33,300 bases of DNA, taken from NCBI GenBank assembly GCA_017859995.1, contig JAFJUR010000062.1:1-33300 (forward strand), in the 5' to 3' direction. This document shows, one piece after another, positions 14,775 through 23,026 of the stretch (its first letter is position 1; each line of letters starts with the position of its first letter). The notes under the pieces are model-generated. The model was given only the letters and a program-made list of their open reading frames with translations, had not been told where the DNA came from and did no database searches. The DNA comes from Holophagaceae bacterium. Lineage in GTDB: Bacteria; Acidobacteriota; Holophagae; Holophagales; Holophagaceae. Position numbers and translations under genes: made by a program.

Positions 14775-15754
14775 CCGGTCCACCCCACCGGCAGCTCCTT
14801 CAGCAACCGTTCCAGCTGCTCGCGCCGGTCTCCCCGGTTGAGCCTGCGGTCATCCAGGCTGCCCCGATGGGCCATGGTGTCCGCCAGGGTGCGCTGCAGG
14901 TCGTCCGGGGTGATGAAATCCCGGCCCTCCAGCCACGCCTCGGCCTGAGCCAGGCCCAGCCAGTGCTTCACAGCCCGGGTGGAGCAGAACCCACCGCCGG
15001 CGCGGATGCGCTCCACCATGCGCTCGACATAGTCCAGCACCGCGTCGGCCACCTTCACGGCGCGCACCGCGGCGCGGGCCTGCCGCCAGCCGTCCAGGTC
15101 GAGGGCCGGGGCGAGGGTGTCCAGACGGTCCGCGCCAGCGTCCCCGGTGAGGATGCGCCGCTCGGCGGCGCGGTCCGGGTAGCCCAGGTGGATGGTGCAG
15201 GAGAAACGGTCGAGCTGGCTTTCGGGCAGCGGGAAGGTGCCGGCATGATCGAGCGGATTCTGGGTGGCGATGACGAAGAAGGGCTCGGGCAGCCGGTGCG
15301 TGCTGCGGTCCAGGGTCACCTGCCCTTCCACCATGGCCTCGAGCATGGCGCTCTGGGTCTTGGGCCCGATGCGGTTGAGCTCGTCGAGCAGCAGCACATG
15401 GCAGAACACCGGGCCGGGCTGGAAGCGGAAGCCCTGCTCCTTGGCGTCCCAGAGGTGGACGCCCAGCAGGTCGGAGGGCAGCAGGTCGTTGGTGCCCTGC
15501 ACCCGCTGGAAGGAGCCGCCGAGGATGCGCGACAGGCCCTTGGCCAGGGTGGTCTTCCCCACGCCGGGCAGGTCTTCCAGCAGGACGTGGCCGCCGGCCA
15601 GCATGGTGGCAAAGGCCCGCCGCACCTGGGCCTCCTTGCCCACCACCACCGCCTGGAGGGCATCGAGGCCCGCCCGGGCGGCCGGGCGGATCCCCTCCGG
15701 CCGCCGCACGGGTGGAGGGATGACGGGAGGCGCCTGGGTCGGATCCTGGATCAT
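14771..15754 (-). CDS. MoxR-family AAA+ ATPase
   Basis: The product is 327 residues, typical for MoxR. It carries VVGKEAQVRRAFATMLAGGHVLLEDLPGVGKTTLAKGL (Walker A in DLPGVGKT, about 61-68), Walker B VLLLDELNR (120-128), the MLEAMVEGQVTLD insert typical of the MoxR group, and sensor-1 FFVIATQNPLDHAGTFPLPESQLDRF. A C-terminal lid domain has the TRAVKHWLGLAQAEAWLEGRDFITPDDL pattern. MoxR ATPases act as chaperones that mature partner complexes, often with VWA-domain proteins, none of which is visible here. Start and stop both overlap neighbours by four bases (ATGA), tying it to the response regulator and the RodZ-like protein. Confidence 0.92.
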   Translation of the reverse strand: MIQDPTQAPPVIPPPVRRPEGIRPAARAGLDALQAVVVGKEAQVRRAFATMLAGGHVLLEDLPGVGKTTLAKGLSRILGGSFQRVQGTNDLLPSDLLGVHLWDAKEQGFRFQPGPVFCHVLLLDELNRIGPKTQSAMLEAMVEGQVTLDRSTHRLPEPFFVIATQNPLDHAGTFPLPESQLDRFSCTIHLGYPDRAAERRILTGDAGADRLDTLAPALDLDGWRQARAAVRAVKVADAVLDYVERMVERIRAGGGFCSTRAVKHWLGLAQAEAWLEGRDFITPDDLQRTLADTMAHRGSLDDRRLNRGDRREQLERLLKELPVGWTG

Positions 15755-17031
15755 GGAACCTTTCGTGGGAGGACGTCGCCTCCTTCCGCGGGGGCGGCCC
15801 CTCTATCTTCCAGAGGGATGCCGTGGTCCCGCAAGCGTTGAGCCAGCGTCCGGACGGTGAGGCCCAGGGCCTCGGCGGCCTGCGGCAGGTCCCCGCAGGC
15901 CTCTCCCACGGCCCTGTTCAGCAGCTGGGCCTCCGCGGCCCGGGTCACCGCCTTCAGCATGGCGTCCAGGCCTCCGGCGGAATCGGGCCAGGGCAGGCAC
16001 AGCGGCGCCGCCAAGCCGAGGCCCAGGTCCGGAAAGGCGCGGATGCCATGGCCCTCGCAAAAAAGGAGGGTGCGGCCCACCAGCACTTCCAGTTCCCGCA
16101 CGTTGCCGGGCCAGGCGTGGTCCAGCAGCTGCCGCTCGGCGCCGCGCTCCAGCCAGGGGGCAGGCCGACCCTCCCGGCGGGCGGCCTGATCGAGCAGCAG
16201 CCGGGTGAGGGCGAGCAGGTCCTCCCGCCGCTCCCGCAGCGGAGGCACGTTCAGCACCAGGGCGCCCAGGTGCTGGGCCACCTCCGGATGAAGCCTGCCC
16301 CCGGTGTCGAGGCCACCCATCCAGGCCAGGCGCCGCCCGGCGGGGCCCTCCATGGCCCGGGCCAGGGGTGCGGCGGCGGCTGGCGCGAGGTGCTCCAATC
16401 CCGACAGGAACAGGGTCCCCCCTTCGAGCAGCTGGAGCAGGTGGGGATCGGGCCCCTCCGGTCCCAGGGCGGCGGCGGGCAGGCTCAGGTAGGGCGCGGC
16501 GGGATCCCGGAGCACATGCAGGCGGCGGGCGCAGCGTTCGCGGCCCGAACCACGCTCCCCTTGGAACACCACCGGGAGCTCCGATCCGGCGGCCTGGCGC
16601 AGCGAGGCATCCAGGGCCTGCATGGCGGGGCTGTGGGCCACCCAAGGCTCCGCCGGATCCGGCGGAGGGGCGCCCACCAGGGCGCGCAGGCGGTCCAGCA
16701 GGGCCAGGAGGGCATCGAGGTCGAAGGGCTTGGGCAGGAAGTCGTCCGCCCCGAGCCGCATGGCCTCCACGATGTCCTTCGGCTCGCCGAACGCCGACAT
16801 CAGCACCACGCGCAGGCCGGGATGCAGGCGGCGAGCACGGCGGATGAGCTCCAGCCCGCTCATGCCCGGCAGCCGCAGGTCCGTCACCAGCACCTGGAAG
16901 GGGCCGGCTTCCAGGGCGCGGAGGGCCTCCTGGGGATCGGCCACCGCCCGGACCGACCAGACCGACCCTTCGAGGGCCTGGGTGAGCAGGCGCCGGAAGC
17001 TGTCCTTGTCTTCGACCAGCAGGAGGTCCAT
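15751..17031 (-). CDS. NtrC-like response regulator with a degenerate sigma54-interacting ATPase domain
   Basis: The product is 426 residues. The receiver (1-120) is intact: acid pair E7-D8, phosphoacceptor D51 in VTDLRLPGMSG, conserved MSAFGE and LPKPF. The central domain (about 130-330) aligns with sigma54 activators but has lost key parts. The P-loop reads GERGSGRE (158-165) with Arg for the essential Lys. The Walker B line GGTLFLSGLEHL (204-215) has Ser for Asp. The segment that should hold GAFTGA, the sigma54-contacting loop, is missing between residues 183 and 204. PPLRERREDL and HAWPGNVREL remain. A Fis-type HTH lies near 385-412 (AAEALGLTVRTLAQRLRDHGI). It can probably bind DNA and be phosphorylated but not remodel sigma54 polymerase. 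No histidine kinase gene is adjacent. Confidence 0.88.
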   Translation of the reverse strand: MDLLLVEDKDSFRRLLTQALEGSVWSVRAVADPQEALRALEAGPFQVLVTDLRLPGMSGLELIRRARRLHPGLRVVLMSAFGEPKDIVEAMRLGADDFLPKPFDLDALLALLDRLRALVGAPPPDPAEPWVAHSPAMQALDASLRQAAGSELPVVFQGERGSGRERCARRLHVLRDPAAPYLSLPAAALGPEGPDPHLLQLLEGGTLFLSGLEHLAPAAAAPLARAMEGPAGRRLAWMGGLDTGGRLHPEVAQHLGALVLNVPPLRERREDLLALTRLLLDQAARREGRPAPWLERGAERQLLDHAWPGNVRELEVLVGRTLLFCEGHGIRAFPDLGLGLAAPLCLPWPDSAGGLDAMLKAVTRAAEAQLLNRAVGEACGDLPQAAEALGLTVRTLAQRLRDHGIPLEDRGAAPAEGGDVLPRKVP

Positions 17032-17083
17032 GGCTTGAACGTTAGCAGCGATGGCGGGCGGCGGCGCGGCCGGACCGCGCCCA

Positions 17084-18445
17084 TCAACCCCCGCAGCCCT
17101 CGATGAACCGTCGGCTCTGGGCCTCCGCCTGGGCTTCGAAAAGGGCGCCTCCCGGAACCAGCTGCAATCCGGCCTCCCGGGCCCAGAGGGCGAAGGCGGT
17201 GTCCTCCTTGTAGATCCACTCCATCGCCCAGCGGGCGGAGGGCCGGGCGGCTTCCAGCAGCTCGCCGAAGGGGACGGGATCCTCCGGCGCCATCCCCAGG
17301 CTCGTGGCCTGCACGAGGCCCACGGGGCCGAAGGCCGTCACCTCGCCGGCCGTCACGGGTCGCTGCCGCGAGGCCTGAAGCACCGGCCGGCCGGCCGCTT
17401 CCAGGCCCGCGCGGCTGGTGCGCGCCACCCCGCCGTCGCCGAGAAGCAGCACCGGCCCGGACGCCAGGCTGGACAGTGCCTGTCCAAAGGCCTCCGCGTC
17501 CGTGTTGGCGCCCTGCCACGGTTCCCCCGGCGCGCGGCGCCAGAGGGTGTTCAGGGGTCCCGTCAGGCCCAGGGCCTGGGGGAGGGACAGCTTCAGGGGC
17601 GCGGTGATGCTGAGGCCCAGGATGCCCAGGGCCTCCAGAGCCTCCGCCGCCTCCCCGGCCTCACCGCAGGTGAGGGGCAGGTAGACCAGATCCTTCAGGG
17701 CCCGCTGGAAGCGCTCGTTGTGAAAGGCGGGCCCGCGAGAATGGAGCACCGGATCGCCCATGACGCCGCAAAGTCCGAAAGCCGGATGCAGCCTCGCGCT
17801 GCGCCAGGCGTGGAGGGTGGCCAGCGGCAGTTGGCCAGGCGCGGCGGGGGGGCCATCATCCGGCGCCGCGTAGGTGAAGGCCCCGCCCCAGACCGCCTGA
17901 AGTGCGCGGCTTGGCAGGCCCTTCGGCCCCATCAGGAAGGCGGACAGGCAGAGGTTCCGGTCCCTGGCCCAGGCCAGCGGAGCCCGCAGCCGCCCGTTGT
18001 CCCCCAGGCGCCCGGCCCAGCCCACCCATTTGTAGGCCTCGCCGTCGGGCAGGTTCTGGAGGCGTTCCTCCAGGTCGAAGGTCCCCGCTGGCACATGCAC
18101 GGAGCGCAGCAGGCGCACATGGGTGCGGGCGGCCTGGATCGCGGGGGGGATGGGCAGGTCCCACTCCAGGTCCACCCAGGCGGGACGGCCGGGGAGGGCG
18201 GCGCAGAGCCGCGCCACACGCCCCGCTTCGTCCTCATCGGGCCAGCGCCCGCCTTCCGAAACCCGTCGGCAGCTCACCAGGCAGCGCCGCTTCAGCGCAT
18301 CGACCAGGGCTTCCGGGTCCGCCTCGGGGAACAAGTCGAGGCGCAGTTCCGGCAGGGCGTCGCCGGGCAGGCGCCTCGCGCAGGCCAGGGCCCCATCCCA
18401 ATCCGGGTGGGTGAGGGACACGACATGGAAGGGAAGGGCGTTCAC
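17084..18445 (-). CDS. aroDE: Bifunctional 3-dehydroquinate dehydratase (type I)/shikimate dehydrogenase
   Basis: The product is 453 residues with two shikimate-pathway domains. Residues 1 to about 205 resemble type I dehydroquinase: ELRLDLFPE, CLVSCR, WVDLEWD, His117 in LLRSVHVPAGTF, and candidate Schiff-base Lys139 in AYKWVGWA. Residues about 222-453 are shikimate dehydrogenase: CGVMGDPVLHSRGPAFHN (usually SRSP; the Ser is Gly here), catalytic Lys285 in ITAPLKLSL, Asp316 in GANTDAEAF, a nucleotide-binding loop LLLGDGGVARTS and a C-terminal GGALFEAQAEAQ. Fusion in this order is known in plants, chlamydiae and some bacteria. It is cytoplasmic and makes shikimate for aromatic amino acids. The spacing between His and Lys is shorter than in E. 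coli AroD, so the first activity is slightly less certain. It ends 52 bases before the response regulator. Confidence 0.88.
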   Translation of the reverse strand: MNALPFHVVSLTHPDWDGALACARRLPGDALPELRLDLFPEADPEALVDALKRRCLVSCRRVSEGGRWPDEDEAGRVARLCAALPGRPAWVDLEWDLPIPPAIQAARTHVRLLRSVHVPAGTFDLEERLQNLPDGEAYKWVGWAGRLGDNGRLRAPLAWARDRNLCLSAFLMGPKGLPSRALQAVWGGAFTYAAPDDGPPAAPGQLPLATLHAWRSARLHPAFGLCGVMGDPVLHSRGPAFHNERFQRALKDLVYLPLTCGEAGEAAEALEALGILGLSITAPLKLSLPQALGLTGPLNTLWRRAPGEPWQGANTDAEAFGQALSSLASGPVLLLGDGGVARTSRAGLEAAGRPVLQASRQRPVTAGEVTAFGPVGLVQATSLGMAPEDPVPFGELLEAARPSARWAMEWIYKEDTAFALWAREAGLQLVPGGALFEAQAEAQSRRFIEGCGG

Positions 18446-18639
18446 GGCGAGGCATCCTGACGGCCCATGCTAACCTGCCCGGCGGATCTGGGGGCCCGCC
18501 CCGGCGGGGGCCGCGGGGAGTCCATCTGGGGTTATTCAACTAAAAAAACCGGCCGCCCGTTCCATTCATTACCACCTCGTCTGCTACGATTCCAGCCGTC
18601 CCAGGTCCCACCCTGTCTGGTTCAAAGGAGAAGACGACC
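18446..18639. promoter_or_regulatory. Divergent promoter region between aroDE and the Dcu-type carrier gene
   Basis: 194 bases separate two divergent starts. An A+T-rich core at about 18530-18600 (GGTTATTCAACTAAAAAAACC; ATTCATTACC; TACGAT near 18596) contrasts with the surrounding G+C. I cannot assign -35/-10 pairs with confidence. AAAGGAGAAG just before 18640 is a strong ribosome site for the carrier. Confidence 0.45.
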
Positions 18640-19974
18640 ATGTCCCCTGCCTTGATGTTCTGGATTCAATTCGTGCTCGTGCTGGGCGCCATCCTCCTCG
18701 GCATCCGCAAAGGGGGCGTCGCGCTGGGCCTCATCGGCGGCCTGGGCGTGGCCGTGCTGGTGCTCGCCTTCCGAGTGGCCCCGGGCACCCCGCCCATCGA
18801 CGTCATGCTCATCATCCTCGCGGTGGTGACCGCCTCGGCCACCCTGCAGGTGGCGGGCGGCCTCGACTACCTGGTGCAGCTCACGGAACGCCTGCTCCGG
18901 GCGCACCCGAAATACGTCACCATCCTGGCGCCCCTGTCCACCTTCTTCCTCACGGTCTGTGTGGGGACGGGCCATGCCGTCTACGCCCTGCTGCCGGTCA
19001 TCTCCGACGTGGCCCTGAAGACCCGCATCCGACCCGAGCGCCCCATGGCCATCTCGAGCGTGGCCTCCCAGATGGGCATCACCGCCAGCCCTGTGGCCGC
19101 GGCCGTCACCACCTTCCTGGCCATGGCCGCCAAGAACGGCCATCCCGTGGGCCTCTTCGACATCATTCGCATCACCCTGCCCGCCGGCATCATCGGCGTG
19201 CTGGCCGCCGCGGCCTGGAGCTTCAACCGCGGCAAGGACCTCGACAAGGACCCCGAGTTCCTCGAGCGCATGAAGGATCCCGAGTTCGCCAAGGCCCTGG
19301 ATGCCAACGTCACCACCCTCGGCATGGAGATCCCCTTCACCGCCAAGCTCTCCGTGGGCCTCTTCTTCGCCGGCGTGCTGACCATCATCCTCATCGCCAT
19401 GAAGCCCGGCCTGCTGCCCCTCGTGAACGGCAAGGTCGTGCCCATGACCACCGTGGTGCAGATCATCATGCTGGCGTTCGGGTCGTTCATCCTCTTCGCC
19501 ACCAAGGTGAAGGCGCCCGACATCGCCCGCTCCAGCGTCTTCATCGCGGGCATGATCGCCGTGGTGTCGATCTTCGGCATCGCCTGGATGAGCGAGACCT
19601 TCATCAAGGCCAACGAAAACTACCTGGTGGCCAACATCAAGAGCATGGTGCAGGTCGCCCCCTGGACCTTCGCCCTCGCCATGTTCGCCGTGTCCGCCTT
19701 CGTGAAGAGCCAGGCCGCGACGCTCACCATCATGCTGCCCTTCGGCTACGCGCTGGGCCTGCCCACGCCGCTGCTGCTGAGCCTCATCCCCGCCAGCTAC
19801 GCCTACTTCTTCTTCGCCTTCTACCCCAGCGATCTCGCCGCCATCAACATGGATCGCACCGGCACCACGCGGATCGGCAAGTACCTCCTCAACCACAGTT
19901 TCATGATCCCCGGCCTCATCGGCGTGAGCACCTCCACCCTCGTCGCCTACGGTCTGTCGAAGATCCTCGGCTGA
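18640..19974 (+). CDS. Anaerobic C4-dicarboxylate carrier, DcuA/DcuB family
   Basis: The product is 444 residues with about ten to twelve membrane segments, matching the Dcu family length. ATG at 18640 follows AAAGGAG. Family segments include FWIQFVLVLGAILLGIRKGGVALGLIGGLGV, the GTGHAVYALLPVI stretch near residue 108, RPERPMAISSVASQMGITASPVAAA near 128-152, FVKSQAATLTIMLPFGYALG and FFAFYPSDLAAINMDRTGTTRIGKYLLNHSFMIPG at the end. These proteins exchange fumarate, malate or aspartate for succinate across the inner membrane, mainly in anaerobic growth. It converges on a second dicarboxylate carrier (DASS family), with a shared hairpin between. It cannot be assigned to DcuA or DcuB by eye. Confidence 0.92.
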   Translation: MSPALMFWIQFVLVLGAILLGIRKGGVALGLIGGLGVAVLVLAFRVAPGTPPIDVMLIILAVVTASATLQVAGGLDYLVQLTERLLRAHPKYVTILAPLSTFFLTVCVGTGHAVYALLPVISDVALKTRIRPERPMAISSVASQMGITASPVAAAVTTFLAMAAKNGHPVGLFDIIRITLPAGIIGVLAAAAWSFNRGKDLDKDPEFLERMKDPEFAKALDANVTTLGMEIPFTAKLSVGLFFAGVLTIILIAMKPGLLPLVNGKVVPMTTVVQIIMLAFGSFILFATKVKAPDIARSSVFIAGMIAVVSIFGIAWMSETFIKANENYLVANIKSMVQVAPWTFALAMFAVSAFVKSQAATLTIMLPFGYALGLPTPLLLSLIPASYAYFFFAFYPSDLAAINMDRTGTTRIGKYLLNHSFMIPGLIGVSTSTLVAYGLSKILG

Positions 19975-19990
19975 GGCTGTAAAAGAATTT

Positions 19991-20057
19991 TCACCACCAA
20001 GACACCAAGAAACGCAAAAGGCATTTGTCTTTTCAGTTCTTGGTGTCTTGGTGGTGA
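19991..20057. terminator. Bidirectional terminator-like hairpin with 21-bp perfect stem
   Basis: Bases 19991-20011 (starting TCACCACCAAGACACC) are the exact reverse complement of 20037-20057, with a 25-base loop. AATTTT precedes and ATCTTTAT follows, so it can end both convergent genes (stops at 19974 and 20081). The arms consist of a repeated CACCAAGA-type unit, which also makes it a candidate dispersed intergenic repeat. Confidence 0.8.
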
Positions 20058-20080
20058 TCTTTATGTCATTCCGAACAGAC

Positions 20081-21832
20081 CTACCAGAGCCCCAGCACCT
20101 TCCACCAGAGTCCGCCGAGCCCCACCCAGATGACGATGTTCACGAGGCTGATGAGCAGGCCGGTGCGCCACCAGGTGCCGACCTCCACGTAGCCGGTGCC
20201 GAAGAGCACCGGGGCGGGTCCCGTTCCGTAGTGGGTCATCCCGGCGAAGAGGTTGCTGAAGAAAGCCAGCACCAGGGCCGCCAGCACCGGCGGCGCGCCG
20301 GCCACGATGGAGACGCCGAGGAACGCCGCATACATCGAGGCCACGTGGGCCGTGTTGCTGGCGAAGAAGTAGTGGCTGTAGAAGTAGACCAGTGCCAGCA
20401 CCAGGAAGGCCGCAATCCAGCCCTGGCCGGCCACCATGCCGCCCATGGTCTTGCTGAACCAGGGCACCATGCCCAGCTTGTTGAGGAAGCTGGCCATCAT
20501 CACCAGAGCCGCGAACCACACCAAGGTGTCCCAGGCGCCGGTCTCGTTTTTGATGTCATCCCAATTCAGCACGCCGGTGAGCAGCAGCACGCCGAGGCCC
20601 GCCAGGGCTGAGGTGGTCGGGTTCAGGTCGCCCAGCTGCTTGGCGAAGATCCAGAGCACCAGCAGCATCACGAAGACACCGAGCATGGCCCACTCCTGCC
20701 GCTTGATGGGGCCCATGTCACGCAGGTGCCCCTTGGCCATCTCCACGGCCTCGGGGGTTTCAGTGATCTCCGGCCGGTGCAGGCGGTAGATGATGAACGG
20801 CACCACGATCAGCGCCACCAGCCCCGGCACCAGGGCCGCCAGGGCCCAGCCGCCCCAGGTAAGGGTCACTTTGAGATCGCCCGCGAGCTTCTGGGCCAGG
20901 GGGTTGGCGGCCATGGCCGTGAGGAACATGGCGCTGGTGACGCAGTTCACCTGGTAGGCCGTGAGCGTGAGGAACGAACCCATCTTGCGGGCACTGGCAT
21001 CGCCCGGATGGCTGCCGTAGGCCCGGGCCAGCGAGGCCATGATGGGCATGACGATGCCGCCGCCACGGGCCGTGTTGCTGGGAATGGCCGGAGCCAGCAC
21101 CAGATCCGTGGCTGCCAGGCCGTAGCTGAGGCCCAGGGTGCGCTTCCCGAGCAGGGCCATGAACGTGTAGGCGATGCGCGCCCCGAGGCCTGTCTTGATG
21201 AAGCCCCGGGAGATGAAAAAGGCCAGGACGATGAGCCAGATCACCACATCGGAAAAGCCGCTCATGGAATCGGCGATGGAGAGCGTCCCGCTCAGGGCCG
21301 TGACGGCGATGCCGATCATGGCCACGGCGCCCATGGGCAGGGCCTTGAGGATGATGCCCACGATGGTGGTGACGAAGATGGCGAAGAGGTGCAGGCCTTT
21401 CTGCCAGTCCGCCTTCCGCTTGGCTTCCGCATCGATCTTCGCCTTCGCATCGGCCTCGGCCTTCACCTTGGCTTCAGCATCTGCCTTGGCCTTCGCGTCG
21501 GCCTCCAGCCTGGCTTTCACCTCGGCTTCGGCTTTGACCTTGGCCTCCAGCTGGGCCTTGGTCAGTGGCTTGGCCGGCACCGGCGTGGCCACCTGCGCCG
21601 GCGCAGGTGCCACCGGCTTCACCGCAGGCTTGGCCAAGGCCGGAGCGGCTGGCTTGGCTGCCACGGGCTGTCCCACGAACAGCTTGGCATCGGGCACGGG
21701 CACCACCTTCGGCAGGCCGAGGTAGAGCAGCAGGCCCAGCAGAAGCGTGGCGAGGGCCGGTATGGGCCTGGCCCCCTGCCAGCCGCCCAGGCCGCGGGCC
21801 GGGGCCGTTCCGGAAACGGAGTCATGGCTCAT
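20081..21832 (-). CDS. DASS-family dicarboxylate/citrate carrier with a TolA-like Lys/Ala/Glu-rich insert
   Basis: The product is 583 residues, about 100 longer than CitT/TtdT relatives. GGAGG precedes ATG 21832. TM1 is residues 24-42; the canonical transporter resumes at [23 protein letters not shown] (147-169). Both SNT signatures are present ([12 protein letters not shown] and [13 protein letters not shown]), together with a C-terminal [17 protein letters not shown], so the carrier itself looks intact. Between TM1 and TM2, residues about 47-143 form an insert: a Pro/Ala/Lys-rich part ([18 protein letters not shown]) and then a charged helix made of [22 protein letters not shown] units, like the TolA helix. 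Normally about ten residues lie here. Relatives move malate, succinate, tartrate or 2-oxoglutarate by sodium symport or exchange. It is divergent from the D-malate dehydrogenase-like gene. Confidence 0.88.
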   Translation of the reverse strand: MSHDSVSGTAPARGLGGWQGARPIPALATLLLGLLLYLGLPKVVPVPDAKLFVGQPVAAKPAAPALAKPAVKPVAPAPAQVATPVPAKPLTKAQLEAKVKAEAEVKARLEADAKAKADAEAKVKAEADAKAKIDAEAKRKADWQKGLHLFAIFVTTIVGIILKALPMGAVAMIGIAVTALSGTLSIADSMSGFSDVVIWLIVLAFFISRGFIKTGLGARIAYTFMALLGKRTLGLSYGLAATDLVLAPAIPSNTARGGGIVMPIMASLARAYGSHPGDASARKMGSFLTLTAYQVNCVTSAMFLTAMAANPLAQKLAGDLKVTLTWGGWALAALVPGLVALIVVPFIIYRLHRPEITETPEAVEMAKGHLRDMGPIKRQEWAMLGVFVMLLVLWIFAKQLGDLNPTTSALAGLGVLLLTGVLNWDDIKNETGAWDTLVWFAALVMMASFLNKLGMVPWFSKTMGGMVAGQGWIAAFLVLALVYFYSHYFFASNTAHVASMYAAFLGVSIVAGAPPVLAALVLAFFSNLFAGMTHYGTGPAPVLFGTGYVEVGTWWRTGLLISLVNIVIWVGLGGLWWKVLGLW

Positions 21833-21970
21833 GGGGAGCCTCCATGGATGGAATTTCGCTGCGTAGTTTACTCATAAGTCAGATATTGTGGAGACCCATC
21901 TCACGCCCCCTGAAGGTCGCATTCCCGGTCAGGGGCGCGCTGCTCCCCAGCGCTTTCCAGCGGAGGTTCC
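21833..21970. promoter_or_regulatory. Divergent promoter region between the DASS carrier and dmlA-like gene
   Basis: 138 bases. The stretch at about 21863-21890 (GTAGTTTACTCATAAGTC, AGATATTG) is A+T-rich and is the likely promoter core for one or both genes. GATATT could be a -10 box for the rightward gene and TAAACT for the leftward one, but spacing to -35 boxes is poor. GGAGG sites for both genes are present at its edges. No regulator gene is adjacent. Confidence 0.45.
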
Positions 21971-23026
21971 ATGCGTGACATCCGGATCGCGGTCGTTCCT
22001 GGCGATGGCATCGGCAAGGAGGTGGTGCCCGAAGGCATCCGCGTGCTGGAGGCCGCCGCGGCGAAGCACGGCCTGCGGTTCCACTGGGACACCTTCCCCT
22101 GGAGCTGCGAATACTTCCTCGAGCACGGCCGCATGATGCCGGAGGACGGCCTCGACCAGATCCGCCATCACGACGCGATCTTTCTCGGCGCGGTGGGCTT
22201 TCCGGGGGTGCCTGACCACGTCTCGCTGTGGGGCCTGTTGATCCCCATCCGCCGGGGGTTCAAGCAGTACGCCAACATCCGCCCCGTGAAACTCATGCCC
22301 GGCGTGCCCTGCCCCCTCGCCGGACGGCAGGTGGGCGACATCGACTTCATCGTGGTGCGCGAGAACAACGAGGGCGAGTATTCCTCCATCGGCGGCCGGC
22401 TCTACGAGGGCACCGACCAGGAGATGGCCGTGCAGCAGAGCGTCTTCACCCGGCAGGGCGTGGACCGCATCCTGAAAGTCGCCTTCGACATCGCCCAGTC
22501 GCGGCCCAAGAAGCACCTCACCTCGGCCACGAAATCCAACGGCATCGCCATCACCATGCCCTACTGGGACGAGCGGGTGAAAGCCATGTCCGCGGCCTAC
22601 CCCGGGGTGAAGGTGGACCAGTTCCATGTGGACATCCTCACGGCCCATTTCGTGCGCAATCCCCACTGGTTCGACGTGGTGGTGGGCTCGAACCTCTTCG
22701 GCGACATCCTCTCGGACCTGGGCCCCGCCTGCACGGGCACCATCGCCATCGCCCCCAGCGCGAACCTGAACCCGGAGCGCGCGTTCCCCTCCATGTTCGA
22801 ACCGGTCCACGGCTCGGCGCCCGACATCTACGGCAAGGGCATCGCCAATCCCATCGGCCAGATCTGGGCGGGCGCCATGATGCTCGACCACCTGGGGTGT
22901 CCAGAGGCGGGCGCTTCCGTCATGGCCGCCATCGAGACGGTGCTGGCCGGCGGCCTCCGCACCCCCGACATGGGCGGCAAGGCCAGCACCACCGAGATGG
23001 GCAAGGCCATCGCCGACGCGGTGTGA
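21971..23026 (+). CDS. dmlA: D-malate dehydrogenase (decarboxylating)/tartrate dehydrogenase type, beta-decarboxylating dehydrogenase
   Basis: The product is 351 residues; ATG 21971 follows GGAGG. The beta-decarboxylating dehydrogenase fold is clear: VVPGDGIGKEVVPEG at the N-terminus, RENNEGEYSSIGGRLYEG with the catalytic Tyr, LTSATKSNG with the catalytic Lys, DILTAHFVRNP and GSNLFGDILSDLGP with metal-binding Asp residues, and FEPVHGSAPDIYGKGIANP. The segment WSCEYFLEHGRMMPEDGL with AIFLGAVGFPGVPDHVSLWGLLIPIRR is typical of the DmlA/TtuC (YeaU) group rather than LeuB or isocitrate dehydrogenase. It would convert D-malate (or tartrate) to pyruvate (or related products) plus CO2 with NAD. The neighbouring carriers support this. 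The LeuB role is the alternative. Confidence 0.87.
   Translation: MRDIRIAVVPGDGIGKEVVPEGIRVLEAAAAKHGLRFHWDTFPWSCEYFLEHGRMMPEDGLDQIRHHDAIFLGAVGFPGVPDHVSLWGLLIPIRRGFKQYANIRPVKLMPGVPCPLAGRQVGDIDFIVVRENNEGEYSSIGGRLYEGTDQEMAVQQSVFTRQGVDRILKVAFDIAQSRPKKHLTSATKSNGIAITMPYWDERVKAMSAAYPGVKVDQFHVDILTAHFVRNPHWFDVVVGSNLFGDILSDLGPACTGTIAIAPSANLNPERAFPSMFEPVHGSAPDIYGKGIANPIGQIWAGAMMLDHLGCPEAGASVMAAIETVLAGGLRTPDMGGKASTTEMGKAIADAV

Noticed and set aside
18622..19896. Long antisense open frame across the Dcu-type carrier gene
   Set aside because: His/Glu/Asp/Gly-rich translation typical of the reverse strand of a G+C-rich membrane-protein gene; no ribosome site.
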